The notes: a model not told the origin generated them from the letters alone. 7,781 bases of DNA from an uncultured Erythrobacter sp. (GCA_913061345.1 CAJXTZ010000078.1:1-7781), one strand, 5' to 3'. Shown: positions 1-7,087, counted from the stretch's first letter. Program-made: numbers and translations.

Positions 1-838
1 AGAAGGGCGGCTTCTCGACCACGTCGTGACCGATATTGACGATCAGATCGGCCTTCTCGATCGCGCAGTGAACATAATCGCCCGACGATAGCGCCGCGGT
101 GCCCAGATAAAGGTCGCTGTCTTCATCGACGACGCCTTTGCCCATCTGGGTGTCGAAGAAGGGAAAGCCGGTATCGACCACAAACTTGCGCAACGCTTTC
201 GAAGCGCGGCGGCGGTTCGCTCCCGCTCCGATAAGCAGCAGAGGCCGCTGCGCAGCAAGAATACGTCTCCCTGCCTCATCCAGAGCGGCGTCACCTGCTA
301 CGGCATAGCGCCTGTCATGCGGGGGTATGACAGGTTCGATCGTTTGCTCTTCAGCGATATCTTCGGGCAGTTCCAGAAGGACGGCACCGGGTCTTTCTTC
401 CTGCGCCAGGCGGAATCCTTCGCGAACGAGCGAGGGGATGCGATTGCCGTTCACGATCTGGGTCGAAGCCTTGCAGAGCGGAGTGAACAGGGAAACGACG
501 TCCACGATCTGGAACTGGGCCTGTTTCGAGGTCTTGATCGGTTTCTGCCCGGTAATGATCACGAGCGGAAAGGCCCCGAGCGCGGCATAGGCCGCCGGTG
601 TGGTCAGGTTCGTGGCACCAGGCCCGAGCGTTGCCAGGCACACACCTGCCTTGCCGGTCAGGCGGCCATAGGTCGCCGCCATGAAGCCAGCGCCCTGTTC
701 GTGACGGGCCAGAACCAGCGTGATGGCGGAAGTTCGCAGCGATTCCAGAAGATCCAGATTTTCTTCGCCTGGAACGGCGAAAACATACTCGACCCCCTCG
801 GCTTCGAGTGCGGCGACCATGAGATCGGATGCTTTCAT
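1..838 (-). CDS. Acetolactate synthase large-subunit-like TPP enzyme (5' part, cut by left edge)
   Basis: This is the N-terminal 279 codons of a thiamine-diphosphate enzyme, open to the left edge; family members are about 550 residues, so roughly half is seen. The family condenses two pyruvates to 2-acetolactate in the cytoplasm. Visible marks are the N-terminal fold start VPGEENLDLL (residues 22-31), the RHEQ segment whose Glu47 matches the glutamate that activates the TPP ylide, and the LGPGATNL loop (about 71-78). The Pyr domain runs to about residue 165, and the central domain begins near 185 and contains LLLIGAGANRR. The TPP-binding GDG motif lies outside the window. The ATG is chosen because GAGGA sits 7 nt upstream (846-850). 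No regulatory small subunit is seen, which fits the stand-alone catabolic-type or uncharacterised acetolactate-synthase-like clade; other decarboxylase or carboligase activities are possible. It starts 92 bp after czcD on the same strand, and a link to metal resistance is not evident. Confidence 0.85.
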   Translation of the reverse strand, partial: MKASDLMVAALEAEGVEYVFAVPGEENLDLLESLRTSAITLVLARHEQGAGFMAATYGRLTGKAGVCLATLGPGATNLTTPAAYAALGAFPLVIITGQKPIKTSKQAQFQIVDVVSLFTPLCKASTQIVNGNRIPSLVREGFRLAQEERPGAVLLELPEDIAEEQTIEPVIPPHDRRYAVAGDAALDEAGRRILAAQRPLLLIGAGANRRRASKALRKFVVDTGFPFFDTQMGKGVVDEDSDLYLGTAALSSGDYVHCAIEKADLIVNIGHDVVEKPPF

Positions 839-930
839 TCGTTGGTCCTCATTTTACGAGTTGCAGGGCGGTTCATGTCGTGCGCTGACAAGCTGCTTGC
901 CCACAGCGACCGACCCGATCGCCGCGCTTG
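839..930 (-). other. 92-bp intergenic gap between czcD and the TPP enzyme gene
   Basis: No stem-loop followed by a T-run is visible on the minus strand, so no intrinsic terminator is called. The only symmetry seen is an 11-nt palindrome, CAAGCTGCTTG, at 889-899; its loop is too short for a terminator, and it is only a weak operator candidate. A TAAAAT hexamer at 851-856 resembles a -10 box but has no -35 partner at 16-18 nt and overlaps the ribosome-site region. The GAGGA ribosome site of the downstream gene lies at 846-850. Confidence 0.5.
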
Positions 931-1890
931 TCAATGGTCGTGGTCATGGTCGTGATGATGGTTCTTCTCGACCTGATGGTCCGGGATTATGTCCGGATCG
1001 CAGTCTGCAGCGAGACAGGCTTCGAACGTTGCATGGGCGATGGCGTGCTGCGTCTCGAGCATACCGCGAGCCCGCGCCTTCACATCCTCGAAAGCCTGCA
1101 ACGAAGATTCGGCAGGAACGATATGCGCCTCAAGCGCGCGATAATGCTCGCTGATGCTCCAGACATGGACGTGATGGACGTCGGCCACGCCTTCTGTGTC
1201 GCGCAGGTCGCTCACAATGCGATCGAACTCGCTTTCGTCCGGCACCGCGCCCATCAAGAGCCGCACCGTGCGAGGCAACAAAGTGACGCCCTGCCAAATC
1301 ACATAGGCGGCAATCACCACAGTGATGATCAGATCGGCGATAAAAAGATCGTATCGCAGAATGAGCACGCCAGCCACGATCACACCGACCGAAGCCAGAG
1401 CATCGGACACATTGTGCAGGAAGGCGGCTTTCATGTTGAGAGAGCTCTTCGAGCTGGCGTAGACCATCACCGCCGTAACCACGTCGATCACCAGCGCTAT
1501 CCCGGCGACCCAGATCACGGTCCACCCCTCAACGGGTTGAGGGTCTGCGAAACGGTTGATCGCCTCGACCAGCAGATAGAAGCCGATGATAAGCAAAGTC
1601 GTCAGATTGATGAGAGCTGCCACGACTTCCGCACGAGCATAGCCGAAGGTCATAAGCTTGTCGGCTGGCCGGCGCCCGATCCGCCTCGCAAACAGAGCCA
1701 GTCCAAGCGATGCCGCGTCGCTGAAGTTGTGCAGCGCATCGGCGATCAGTGCGAGCGAACCCGACAATATCCCCCCGATGATCTGGGCGACAGTCAGCAG
1801 GACGTTGAGGGCGACGGCCAATACAAGGCGGCCGTCGCTCATGCTTTCTTCGCCGTGACTGTGCCCGGCATGACCGCCCGATTGTGCCAT
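931..1890 (-). CDS. czcD: CzcD/ZitB-type cation diffusion facilitator (Zn/Co/Cd exporter)
   Basis: This 319-residue protein is of normal length for the family. CDF proteins are inner-membrane dimers that exchange cytoplasmic Zn2+, Co2+ or Cd2+ for protons. Both transport-site pairs are intact: H54xxxD58 in TM2 (DALHNFSDA) and H159xxxD163 in TM5 (LHNVSDA). Six membrane helices span about residues 21-205, followed by a cytoplasmic ferredoxin-like domain carrying the typical HHVHVW element (239-244). Both ends are His-rich: HAGHSH near the N terminus and an alternating His/Asp tail at 311-319, which fit metal capture. The start is the ATG at 1890-1888, preceded by a perfect AAGGAGG (1897-1903) at 6 nt; longer in-frame starts run into the upstream gene's territory and read as shadow sequence. 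The start codon overlaps the preceding stop by one base (TAATG), indicating translational coupling. In the cassette it would feed periplasmic metal to the RND pump. Exact metal preference cannot be read from the sequence. Confidence 0.95.
   Translation of the reverse strand: MAQSGGHAGHSHGEESMSDGRLVLAVALNVLLTVAQIIGGILSGSLALIADALHNFSDAASLGLALFARRIGRRPADKLMTFGYARAEVVAALINLTTLLIIGFYLLVEAINRFADPQPVEGWTVIWVAGIALVIDVVTAVMVYASSKSSLNMKAAFLHNVSDALASVGVIVAGVLILRYDLFIADLIITVVIAAYVIWQGVTLLPRTVRLLMGAVPDESEFDRIVSDLRDTEGVADVHHVHVWSISEHYRALEAHIVPAESSLQAFEDVKARARGMLETQHAIAHATFEACLAADCDPDIIPDHQVEKNHHHDHDHDH
934..960 (-). repeat. His/Asp-alternating codon tail of czcD
   Basis: The last nine sense codons encode HHHDHDHDH through a short CAT-GAC-like tandem codon pattern. 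Such tails occur at the termini of CDF exporters and can bind metal; here it immediately precedes the stop codon. Short tandem codons of this kind can change copy number by slippage, which is an inference. Confidence 0.7.
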
Positions 1891-2759
1891 TACCTGCCTC
1901 CTTTTTCTGTTCTCTTGGTCGTCGTAATGGACTGCGCGGGGGAATGCTGGAACGTGCTGTTCGAGACATCGAGTTCGCGCGACAGTTCTCCAAGCGCCAA
2001 GATCGCGAGGCCGAGCAGGGCGAACCCTCCGACGAATGCCGGGAGCGTAATATGATTGGCGGCGACAGATCCGGTTCCCATGCGAAGCAGCGCGCGCGCC
2101 GATGCAACTATAAGAAAGCCCGGGATAATAGCCGCTAGCCAACCTCGCCCGCTGTCGGTGTATCCGTGCAGCGCCCAAAAGGTCAAGAGAGCGATGGCGA
2201 TAAAAAGCAGAGAAAAGAGGACCAGTAGCGCAAACTGGTCCATCCTGGTCACTTGGGCGGATCGGTAATTATCGATCGCTTGTCGTCCTATTTCCAGGTT
2301 CGCAAAAACAAGCGCTGCAGACACCGCCATTGCTGTCGTCGCGGATGCAGCAGCGGCAGCACCCAAGAGAACGCTGTAAGGCAGGATATAGGACGCAATC
2401 GACACCGAGATGCGACGTAGCAGGGTTGGCCTATCGGAGCCTCGCTCGGGTCCGTCATCACCCGGTATGAATTTTGCGTATCGGCCAAGCTCGTTGAAAA
2501 TCAGAAGTAGCAGCCCGCCCGTCAGCATCAAACCCGTGAGTGCCCAGCGGGTGAGAGGGGATTGTCCCAGCGGAAGAGTTAGCAAGACGGCAAGGGCGGC
2601 AAAAGCACCCGAAACGCCGGCCGGGAGGAGCGGATGCAGGAAGCTCCAACTGTCCTTTGCCAATCTGCCGCCAATCATGACCCCGATGCCTGATAGCATC
2701 GCCAGGACAAGGACCCGCGAAAGGTCCTGCGCGGCAAACAAGGTATCGAACAGCGTCAA
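1890..2759 (-). CDS. Unrecognised multi-pass membrane protein, possible degenerate ZIP fold
   Basis: This 289-residue, very hydrophobic protein has about eight predicted membrane helices: near 15-31, 44-65, 72-90, 113-136, 139-158, 175-197, 207-226 and 239-257. A polar loop lies at 92-112 and a polar C-terminal tail at 258-289. I do not recognise a named family with confidence. Helix count, length and some spacing resemble ZIP metal permeases. ZIP TM4 has HNxPEG, and here the equivalent stretch reads YILPYS (124-129), keeping only the proline; the TM5 counterpart may be ANLEIG (153-158), keeping Asn and Gly. Metal ligands would therefore be lost. The start is taken as TTG at 2759-2757, because the open frame upstream is a shadow of the CDF gene and has no ATG or GTG near the junction. 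That TTG overlaps the upstream TGA by two bases; the purine-rich AGAAGAGGA just before it is a close-set ribosome site, so the start is uncertain. It is followed by czcD with a 1-base overlap. Its position between two CDF genes argues for a role in metal transport or its control. Confidence 0.72.
   Translation of the reverse strand: MTLFDTLFAAQDLSRVLVLAMLSGIGVMIGGRLAKDSWSFLHPLLPAGVSGAFAALAVLLTLPLGQSPLTRWALTGLMLTGGLLLLIFNELGRYAKFIPGDDGPERGSDRPTLLRRISVSIASYILPYSVLLGAAAAASATTAMAVSAALVFANLEIGRQAIDNYRSAQVTRMDQFALLVLFSLLFIAIALLTFWALHGYTDSGRGWLAAIIPGFLIVASARALLRMGTGSVAANHITLPAFVGGFALLGLAILALGELSRELDVSNSTFQHSPAQSITTTKRTEKGGR
1897..1903 (-). promoter_or_regulatory. Strong ribosome binding site of czcD
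   Basis: A perfect AAGGAGG lies 6 nt before the ATG at 1890. It sits inside the last codons of the preceding membrane-protein gene (…EKGGR), and it decides the czcD start over the longer open frame upstream. Confidence 0.85.
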
Positions 2760-3385
2760 TTCCTCTTCTCGCCGTGGACGGTTCCCGCCTCTTCGTGCAC
2801 ATCCATATGCGTATCGCGCAGGATCTGCACTCCGCCGTAAAGCGCTATGCAGGCGACCGCTATTCCGACCACTAGGTCGGGCCAGTTGGCACCGGTAATC
2901 AGCACAACGATGCCGGCGATGATGATCCCGCCATTGGAGATGAAGTCGTTGAAGCTGAAGGTGGTCGCCGCCCGCATATTGACGTCCTTGTTCTCCATCT
3001 TCTGCAACAGGCGCAGGCAATAGAGATTCACCAGTCCCGCTACGAACGCCATCGCCATCATCAGCATGCCGCCCGGATCGGAACCTTCCACGTATCGTCG
3101 GTAAGCATCGAAAATGACCCCAGCGGAGAAGATCAGCAGCATGATGCCGGAGAAACGCGCGGCTCCGCGTTTCCAGGTCCGCGAGCGGGTTAGCGCAAGC
3201 AGGCTGAGCGCATAAACGATTGCATCCGATGAATTATCGAGGCCGTTAGCGAGCAGCGCGTTGGAATCGGCAAAATACCCGACCGCGAAAAAGCCGATCG
3301 CGATGGCCACGTTAAGCCAAAGGACAACCCACAGGGTCTTGCGCTTTTCAGGCGACCCGACATCGACCTCATGACCGCCACTCAT
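2756..3385 (-). CDS. Short CDF-like cation transporter lacking the cytoplasmic domain
   Basis: This 209-residue membrane protein is related to the membrane half of cation diffusion facilitators. About six helices cover residues 18-190, ending in a WPDLVVGIAVA helix start typical of CDF TM6. The roughly 80-100-residue cytoplasmic dimerisation domain is absent, leaving only a short polar tail with scattered His (193, 197, 204). The transport site is altered. TM2 reads LDNSSDA, giving D50xxxD54 where CzcD has HxxxD. TM5 reads FSFNDFISN, where Asp147 is kept but the His position is Phe143 if aligned on the following GIIIAG. Similar short proteins with Asp in TM2 and an ND element in TM5 are known to me as a generic cation-transporter clade of unclear substrate. 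The ATG overlaps the upstream stop (ATGA, 4 nt) and has GGGGAGGA at 3392-3399, 6 nt away. It could be a transporter for another ion, or a partner for the full CzcD encoded two genes downstream. Confidence 0.85.
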   Translation of the reverse strand: MSGGHEVDVGSPEKRKTLWVVLWLNVAIAIGFFAVGYFADSNALLANGLDNSSDAIVYALSLLALTRSRTWKRGAARFSGIMLLIFSAGVIFDAYRRYVEGSDPGGMLMMAMAFVAGLVNLYCLRLLQKMENKDVNMRAATTFSFNDFISNGGIIIAGIVVLITGANWPDLVVGIAVACIALYGGVQILRDTHMDVHEEAGTVHGEKRN

Positions 3386-3753
3386 GCTGCGTCCTCCCCG
3401 GTTCGTACCCAGCTTTCCGCATGACTACGCTGTGATGGCCGGAAGAACTTCATTTCGGCGCGGAAGAGCGACGATGACATCTTCGCGCCCCACTCTTCCC
3501 ATTTGGTGTCGCCGATAATGGCGATCCGGCCGAAACAATTTTTATGCCGGACGTCGAACTTGAGATCGCGCCAGAGACCTCCGAGGTCCCAGCCCGAAAA
3601 GTCAGGCGCGAGCTCGATCACCATCGGGACGGTGCCGGCCTCGCGCTCTGCGCTACGTTCGAACTGGGGAACAAAGCGGTCATAGTCTTCATCCCCCAGC
3701 CTGCCTCCGGCGCGTATCCAGAGCAGTCCGTTCTCTTCCTTCAGTGCCAGCAC
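3382..3753 (-). CDS. SpoIIAA-like / STAS-like small protein
   Basis: This 123-residue soluble protein has no signal peptide or membrane helix. Its layout matches the SpoIIAA-like (STAS/SEC14-type) bacterial family. An N-terminal strand pair is followed by GRLGDEDYDRF (about 18-28), a VPMVIELA strand (42-49), the hallmark FSGWDLGGLWRDLKFD (52-67), then RIAIIGDTKWEEW (76-88), and it closes with an FFRP strand (103-106). The family forms a lipid- or anion-binding-like alpha/beta fold of unknown cellular role. The start is GTG at 3753-3751, with AAAGGA 7 nt upstream; no better ATG exists nearby. It begins 22 bp after the czcA stop and overlaps the CDF gene by 4 nt. This context suggests a cytoplasmic accessory or membrane-peripheral modulator of the transporters, but the sequence shows no catalytic site. 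Confidence 0.85.
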   Translation of the reverse strand: MLALKEENGLLWIRAGGRLGDEDYDRFVPQFERSAEREAGTVPMVIELAPDFSGWDLGGLWRDLKFDVRHKNCFGRIAIIGDTKWEEWGAKMSSSLFRAEMKFFRPSQRSHAESWVRTGEDAA

Positions 3754-3760
3754 CGTTTTT

Positions 3761-3766
3761 TCCTTT
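3761..3766 (-). promoter_or_regulatory. Ribosome binding site deciding the GTG start of the STAS-like gene
   Basis: AAAGGA lies 7 nt before the GTG at 3753, inside the 22-bp gap after czcA. The gap is too short for a promoter plus terminator and holds nothing else visible. Confidence 0.6.
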
Positions 3767-3775
3767 CCCGATCGG

Positions 3776-6700
3776 TCATGCGATGTCCTTCAGCTCGCGC
3801 TGCTCATCGCTTGTCACGTTGCGCCGCAGCCGATCCCACCAGCGCTGTCGCCAGGTCCGGTCATCTTCTCTGGTACTGAAAACCAGCTTCAAGATTGCGG
3901 GCAAGACGAAGAGGGTCAGAGCGGTAGCGGTGATCAACCCTCCGATGACCACTGTCGCCAAAGGACGCTGCACTTCCGCGCCGGTCCCCGTCGCAATCGC
4001 CATCGGCACGAAGCCGAGCGATGCAACGAGCGCGGTCATGAGAACCGGCCTCAGGCGCGCCAGGCCACCGGCCACGATGGCGTCATCGAGCGCCATGCCC
4101 TTGTCGAGCCGCTGACGGATCGCAGTCACCATCACGAGCCCGTTCAAGGTCGCTACGCCCGACAGGGCGATAAAGCCTACCGCCGCAGAAACCGAGAATG
4201 GCATCCCGCGCAGGGCCAAGGAGAATATTCCGCCTGCCAGGGCCAGCGGGATCGCGCTGAATACGGCGAGCGCCGGCACCCAGCCCCCAACCGCCATGTA
4301 AAGCAGCAAGAGAATGACCGCGAACGCGATGGGAATGACGATCTGAAGTCTTTCCTGAGCAGCCTGGAGGTTCTGGTATTGACCGCCCCACTCGATAAAC
4401 GCGGCAGCGGGCAGTTCGACCTGCGCCGCAACCCTTTCCTGGGCCTCTTCTACAAAAGACCCGAGGTCGCGTTCTCGCACGTTGGACGAAACGATCACCA
4501 GTCTGCGTCCCTGTTCCCGGCGAACCTCCGCGAGACCATCCACCACACGGAACTCGGCAACCGAGCGTAGCGGTATGGTTGCCCCGTTCGGGAGCAGCAC
4601 CGGCAAAGCACCCAACTGGTCGAAATCGTCGCGGGTCGCGTCCGACAACCGCACAACCACATCGAAGCGGCGATCGCCTTCGAAAACGAGGCCCGCAGGC
4701 CGACCGCCCAGTGCGATCGCCACCGATTGCGCAACGTCTTCGACCTTCAGCCCGTAACGGGCAATCGCTGGCCGATCGAAGGCAATATCGAGGGTGGGGA
4801 ACCCGGTCACTTGCTGGACCTTGACGTCCGCGGCGCCGTCGACATTGCGCAGCACGCCCGCAACCTCGTTCGCCGCCGAGGTCATGGCGCTGAGATCGTC
4901 TCCGTAGATCTTGACGGCAACATCTCCGCGAACGCCTGCGATCAATTCGTTGAACCGCAATTCGATCGGTTGGCTGAACTCGTAAAGGTTGCCGACGAGA
5001 CTGCTGAGGGCGCTCTCCATTTGCGCGACCAACTCGTCCTTGGCGAGGTCGGGATCGGGCCATTCCTCACGGGGTTTGAGGATCACATACGCATCGGAAG
5101 CGTTCGGCGGCATCGGGTCACTAGCCACTTCTGCCGTGCCCGTCCGCGAAAAGACGAGCTGGACCTGCTCAAACTGCTCGAGCCGGTCCTCGACCCGCCT
5201 TTGCATCGCGAGCGAACGTTCGAGCGATGTCGAAGGAATACGCAGCGATTGCACGGCGATGTCGCGCTCGTCCAATTGCGGTGTGAACTCGCTCCCGAGG
5301 AAGCTGAACACGAAGGCCGCAAAGGCGAAGATGCCGACGCCCATGCCGATGACCGGCCAGGGGCGGGTGATCGCCCTGCGGACCAGCGGTCCGTATCGCT
5401 CCTTGGCGATCCGGATCGGCCTGACCTCCTTTTCCGTCAGCTTCTTGTTGAGCAGGATGGCGATCATTGCCGGGACGAAGGTCAGCGACAACACGAACGC
5501 CGAGGCGAGCGCGAGCATGACCGTGATCGCCATGGGCGAGAAGGTTTTGCCTTCGACCCCGGTAAAGGTCAGAAGCGGTGCGAAGACGAGGAGTATGATC
5601 GCCTGCCCGTACACGGTCGGCTTGATCATTTCCTGCGCGGCAAGCCGCGTTTCCGTCAACCTTTCGCCCAGTGTGAGAAGCCGGCCTTCGTGTTCCTGCC
5701 GGGCCGCGAGCCTCGCGACGCTGTTCTCGACGATGATGACGGCACCATCGACGATCAGGCCGAAGTCCAGCGCACCCAGGCTCATGAGATTGCCCGAAAC
5801 GCCGAGCCGGTTCATTCCGATCGATGCCATCAGCATGGAAAAGGGAATGACCAGCGCCGCGATGATCGCTGCCCGGATGTTGCCCAGCAGCAAGAACAGG
5901 ATCGCGATCACCAGAAGCGCGCCTTCGACGAGATTCTTCTCGACGGTCGCGATCGTCGCATCGACCAGGGAAGACCGGTTGTAGACGATCTCCGCAACAA
6001 TTCCTTTCGGCAGGGAGCTGCGAACTTCCTCGAGCCGTTCGGCCGCCTGGGCCGACACGGTGCGGCTGTTCTCGCCCGCGCGCATGAGCACGGTGCCCAC
6101 GACCGCTTCATCGCCGTTCAGCGACGCCGCGCCCGTTCGAAGGTCACCGCCGATGCTGACCGTGGCGATGTCCCCTACGCGAATAGGCACTCCCTCGCGG
6201 GTGGAAACGACCGCCTGCTCGATATCCTCGACGCTGCCGAGGCGCGCATCGACCCGGGCGAGGAGGGCTTCACCGGCCCGTTCGACGAAATTGGCCCCTT
6301 CGGCGAGATTGGCCGCTTCCAGCGCGTCGATCACCTCGTCGAACGACAAACCGTAACCGGTCAATCGTGCGGGATCGGGTTGGACGAGATATTGCTTTTC
6401 GAAGCCGCCGATGGAGTCGACACCTGCCACACCGTCGACCGACCGCATGAGCGGTGCAACCACCCAGTCCTGAATGGTTCGCAGATAGGCAGCCTTGGCA
6501 ACATCGCTGTCGAGCCGGTCGCCACGTTCGGTCACGAAGCTCCCGTCGGACTGCCATCCGACCGCTCCGCCCCGCGGCGCTTCCTTGCCGTCAGGATATT
6601 CGTACTCGATGGTATACATGAGCACTTCGCCCAAGCCGGTCGAGATGGGTCCCATCACCGGTTCGGCACCCTCGGGCAGCGAAGCGCTTATGGGCGTCAG

Positions 6701-7087
6701 CCGTTCGTTGACCTGCTGACGCGCGAAATAGATGTCGGTCCCTTCCTCGAAAATCGCGGTCACCTGGCTGAACCCGTTGCGCGATATCGAGCGGGTCATC
6801 TCCAGACCCTCGATACCGGCAAGCCCGGTCTCGACAGGATAGGTGACCTGCGTCTCGACTTGCGAGGGCGACAAGGCTGGTGCCTCGGTGTTGATCTGCA
6901 CCTGTACGTTGGTGATATCGGGTACGGCATCGATGGGCAAGCGCAGCAAATTCACCACGCCATAGATTGCCACACCGAGCGTCAGCACGACCATTGCCCA
7001 GCGAAAGCGCACGGCGACGTCGAGGATCATGCCGATCAGGCCATGGCGGTGGGAGCGATCAGCGTCCTGCATGTGATCAGTGTCCAT
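3776..7087 (-). CDS. czcA: CzcA-type heavy-metal efflux RND pump
   Basis: This complete 1103-residue protein is an inner-membrane trimeric proton antiporter that drives divalent metal out through an adaptor and outer-membrane channel. TM1 spans about 29-48, followed by the family segment VPDITNVQVQI (55-65). Porter domains contain FEEGTDIYFARQQVNERL (113-130). The proton-relay helix TM4 reads DFGLIVDGAVIIVEN at 441-455, with Asp441, Asp447 and Glu454. This pattern is typical of Co/Zn/Cd/Ni-type (CzcA, NccA, CnrA) pumps and unlike the Cu/Ag CusA type. The C-terminal membrane half includes GVATLNGLVMV and ends near residue 1075. An extra loop of about 30 residues (about 164-196), with the GWQSDGS element, occurs in the longer CzcA/NccA-like members. 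The ATG at 7087 is supported by AAGGAGGAGG 6 nt upstream; an internal ATG at 7072 lacks such a site. It overlaps the end of czcB by 11 nt. The exact metal set is not determinable here. Confidence 0.96.
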   Translation of the reverse strand: MDTDHMQDADRSHRHGLIGMILDVAVRFRWAMVVLTLGVAIYGVVNLLRLPIDAVPDITNVQVQINTEAPALSPSQVETQVTYPVETGLAGIEGLEMTRSISRNGFSQVTAIFEEGTDIYFARQQVNERLTPISASLPEGAEPVMGPISTGLGEVLMYTIEYEYPDGKEAPRGGAVGWQSDGSFVTERGDRLDSDVAKAAYLRTIQDWVVAPLMRSVDGVAGVDSIGGFEKQYLVQPDPARLTGYGLSFDEVIDALEAANLAEGANFVERAGEALLARVDARLGSVEDIEQAVVSTREGVPIRVGDIATVSIGGDLRTGAASLNGDEAVVGTVLMRAGENSRTVSAQAAERLEEVRSSLPKGIVAEIVYNRSSLVDATIATVEKNLVEGALLVIAILFLLLGNIRAAIIAALVIPFSMLMASIGMNRLGVSGNLMSLGALDFGLIVDGAVIIVENSVARLAARQEHEGRLLTLGERLTETRLAAQEMIKPTVYGQAIILLVFAPLLTFTGVEGKTFSPMAITVMLALASAFVLSLTFVPAMIAILLNKKLTEKEVRPIRIAKERYGPLVRRAITRPWPVIGMGVGIFAFAAFVFSFLGSEFTPQLDERDIAVQSLRIPSTSLERSLAMQRRVEDRLEQFEQVQLVFSRTGTAEVASDPMPPNASDAYVILKPREEWPDPDLAKDELVAQMESALSSLVGNLYEFSQPIELRFNELIAGVRGDVAVKIYGDDLSAMTSAANEVAGVLRNVDGAADVKVQQVTGFPTLDIAFDRPAIARYGLKVEDVAQSVAIALGGRPAGLVFEGDRRFDVVVRLSDATRDDFDQLGALPVLLPNGATIPLRSVAEFRVVDGLAEVRREQGRRLVIVSSNVRERDLGSFVEEAQERVAAQVELPAAAFIEWGGQYQNLQAAQERLQIVIPIAFAVILLLLYMAVGGWVPALAVFSAIPLALAGGIFSLALRGMPFSVSAAVGFIALSGVATLNGLVMVTAIRQRLDKGMALDDAIVAGGLARLRPVLMTALVASLGFVPMAIATGTGAEVQRPLATVVIGGLITATALTLFVLPAILKLVFSTREDDRTWRQRWWDRLRRNVTSDEQRELKDIA
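5723..5767 (-). other. CzcA TM4 proton-relay motif
   Basis: Codons 441-455 of czcA carry the DFGxxxDGAxxxxEN signature with all three acidic residues present. This indicates an active proton-coupled pump and points to divalent cations of the Co/Zn/Cd/Ni group rather than Cu/Ag. Confidence 0.85.

Noticed and set aside
851..856. TAAAAT as a promoter -10 box for the TPP gene
   Set aside because: No -35-like hexamer lies 16-18 nt upstream on the minus strand, and it is only about 13 nt from the start codon.
317..955. 212-codon open frame on the plus strand
   Set aside because: It is the shadow of the minus-strand TPP enzyme, which shows recognisable motifs throughout.
928..2055. 375-codon open frame on the plus strand opposite czcD
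   Set aside because: It is antisense to a clear CDF gene with intact motifs. The translation is His/Asp/Arg-rich shadow sequence.
1891..2178. N-terminal extension of czcD to an upstream ATG at 2178
   Set aside because: The extension reads as frame-shadow of the membrane-protein gene, and the strong AAGGAGG at 1897-1903 fixes the start at 1890.
2760..3020. N-terminal extension of the membrane-protein gene to an ATG at 3020
   Set aside because: The extra 87 codons are polar Arg/His-rich shadow of the overlapping CDF gene, unlike the hydrophobic body of the protein.
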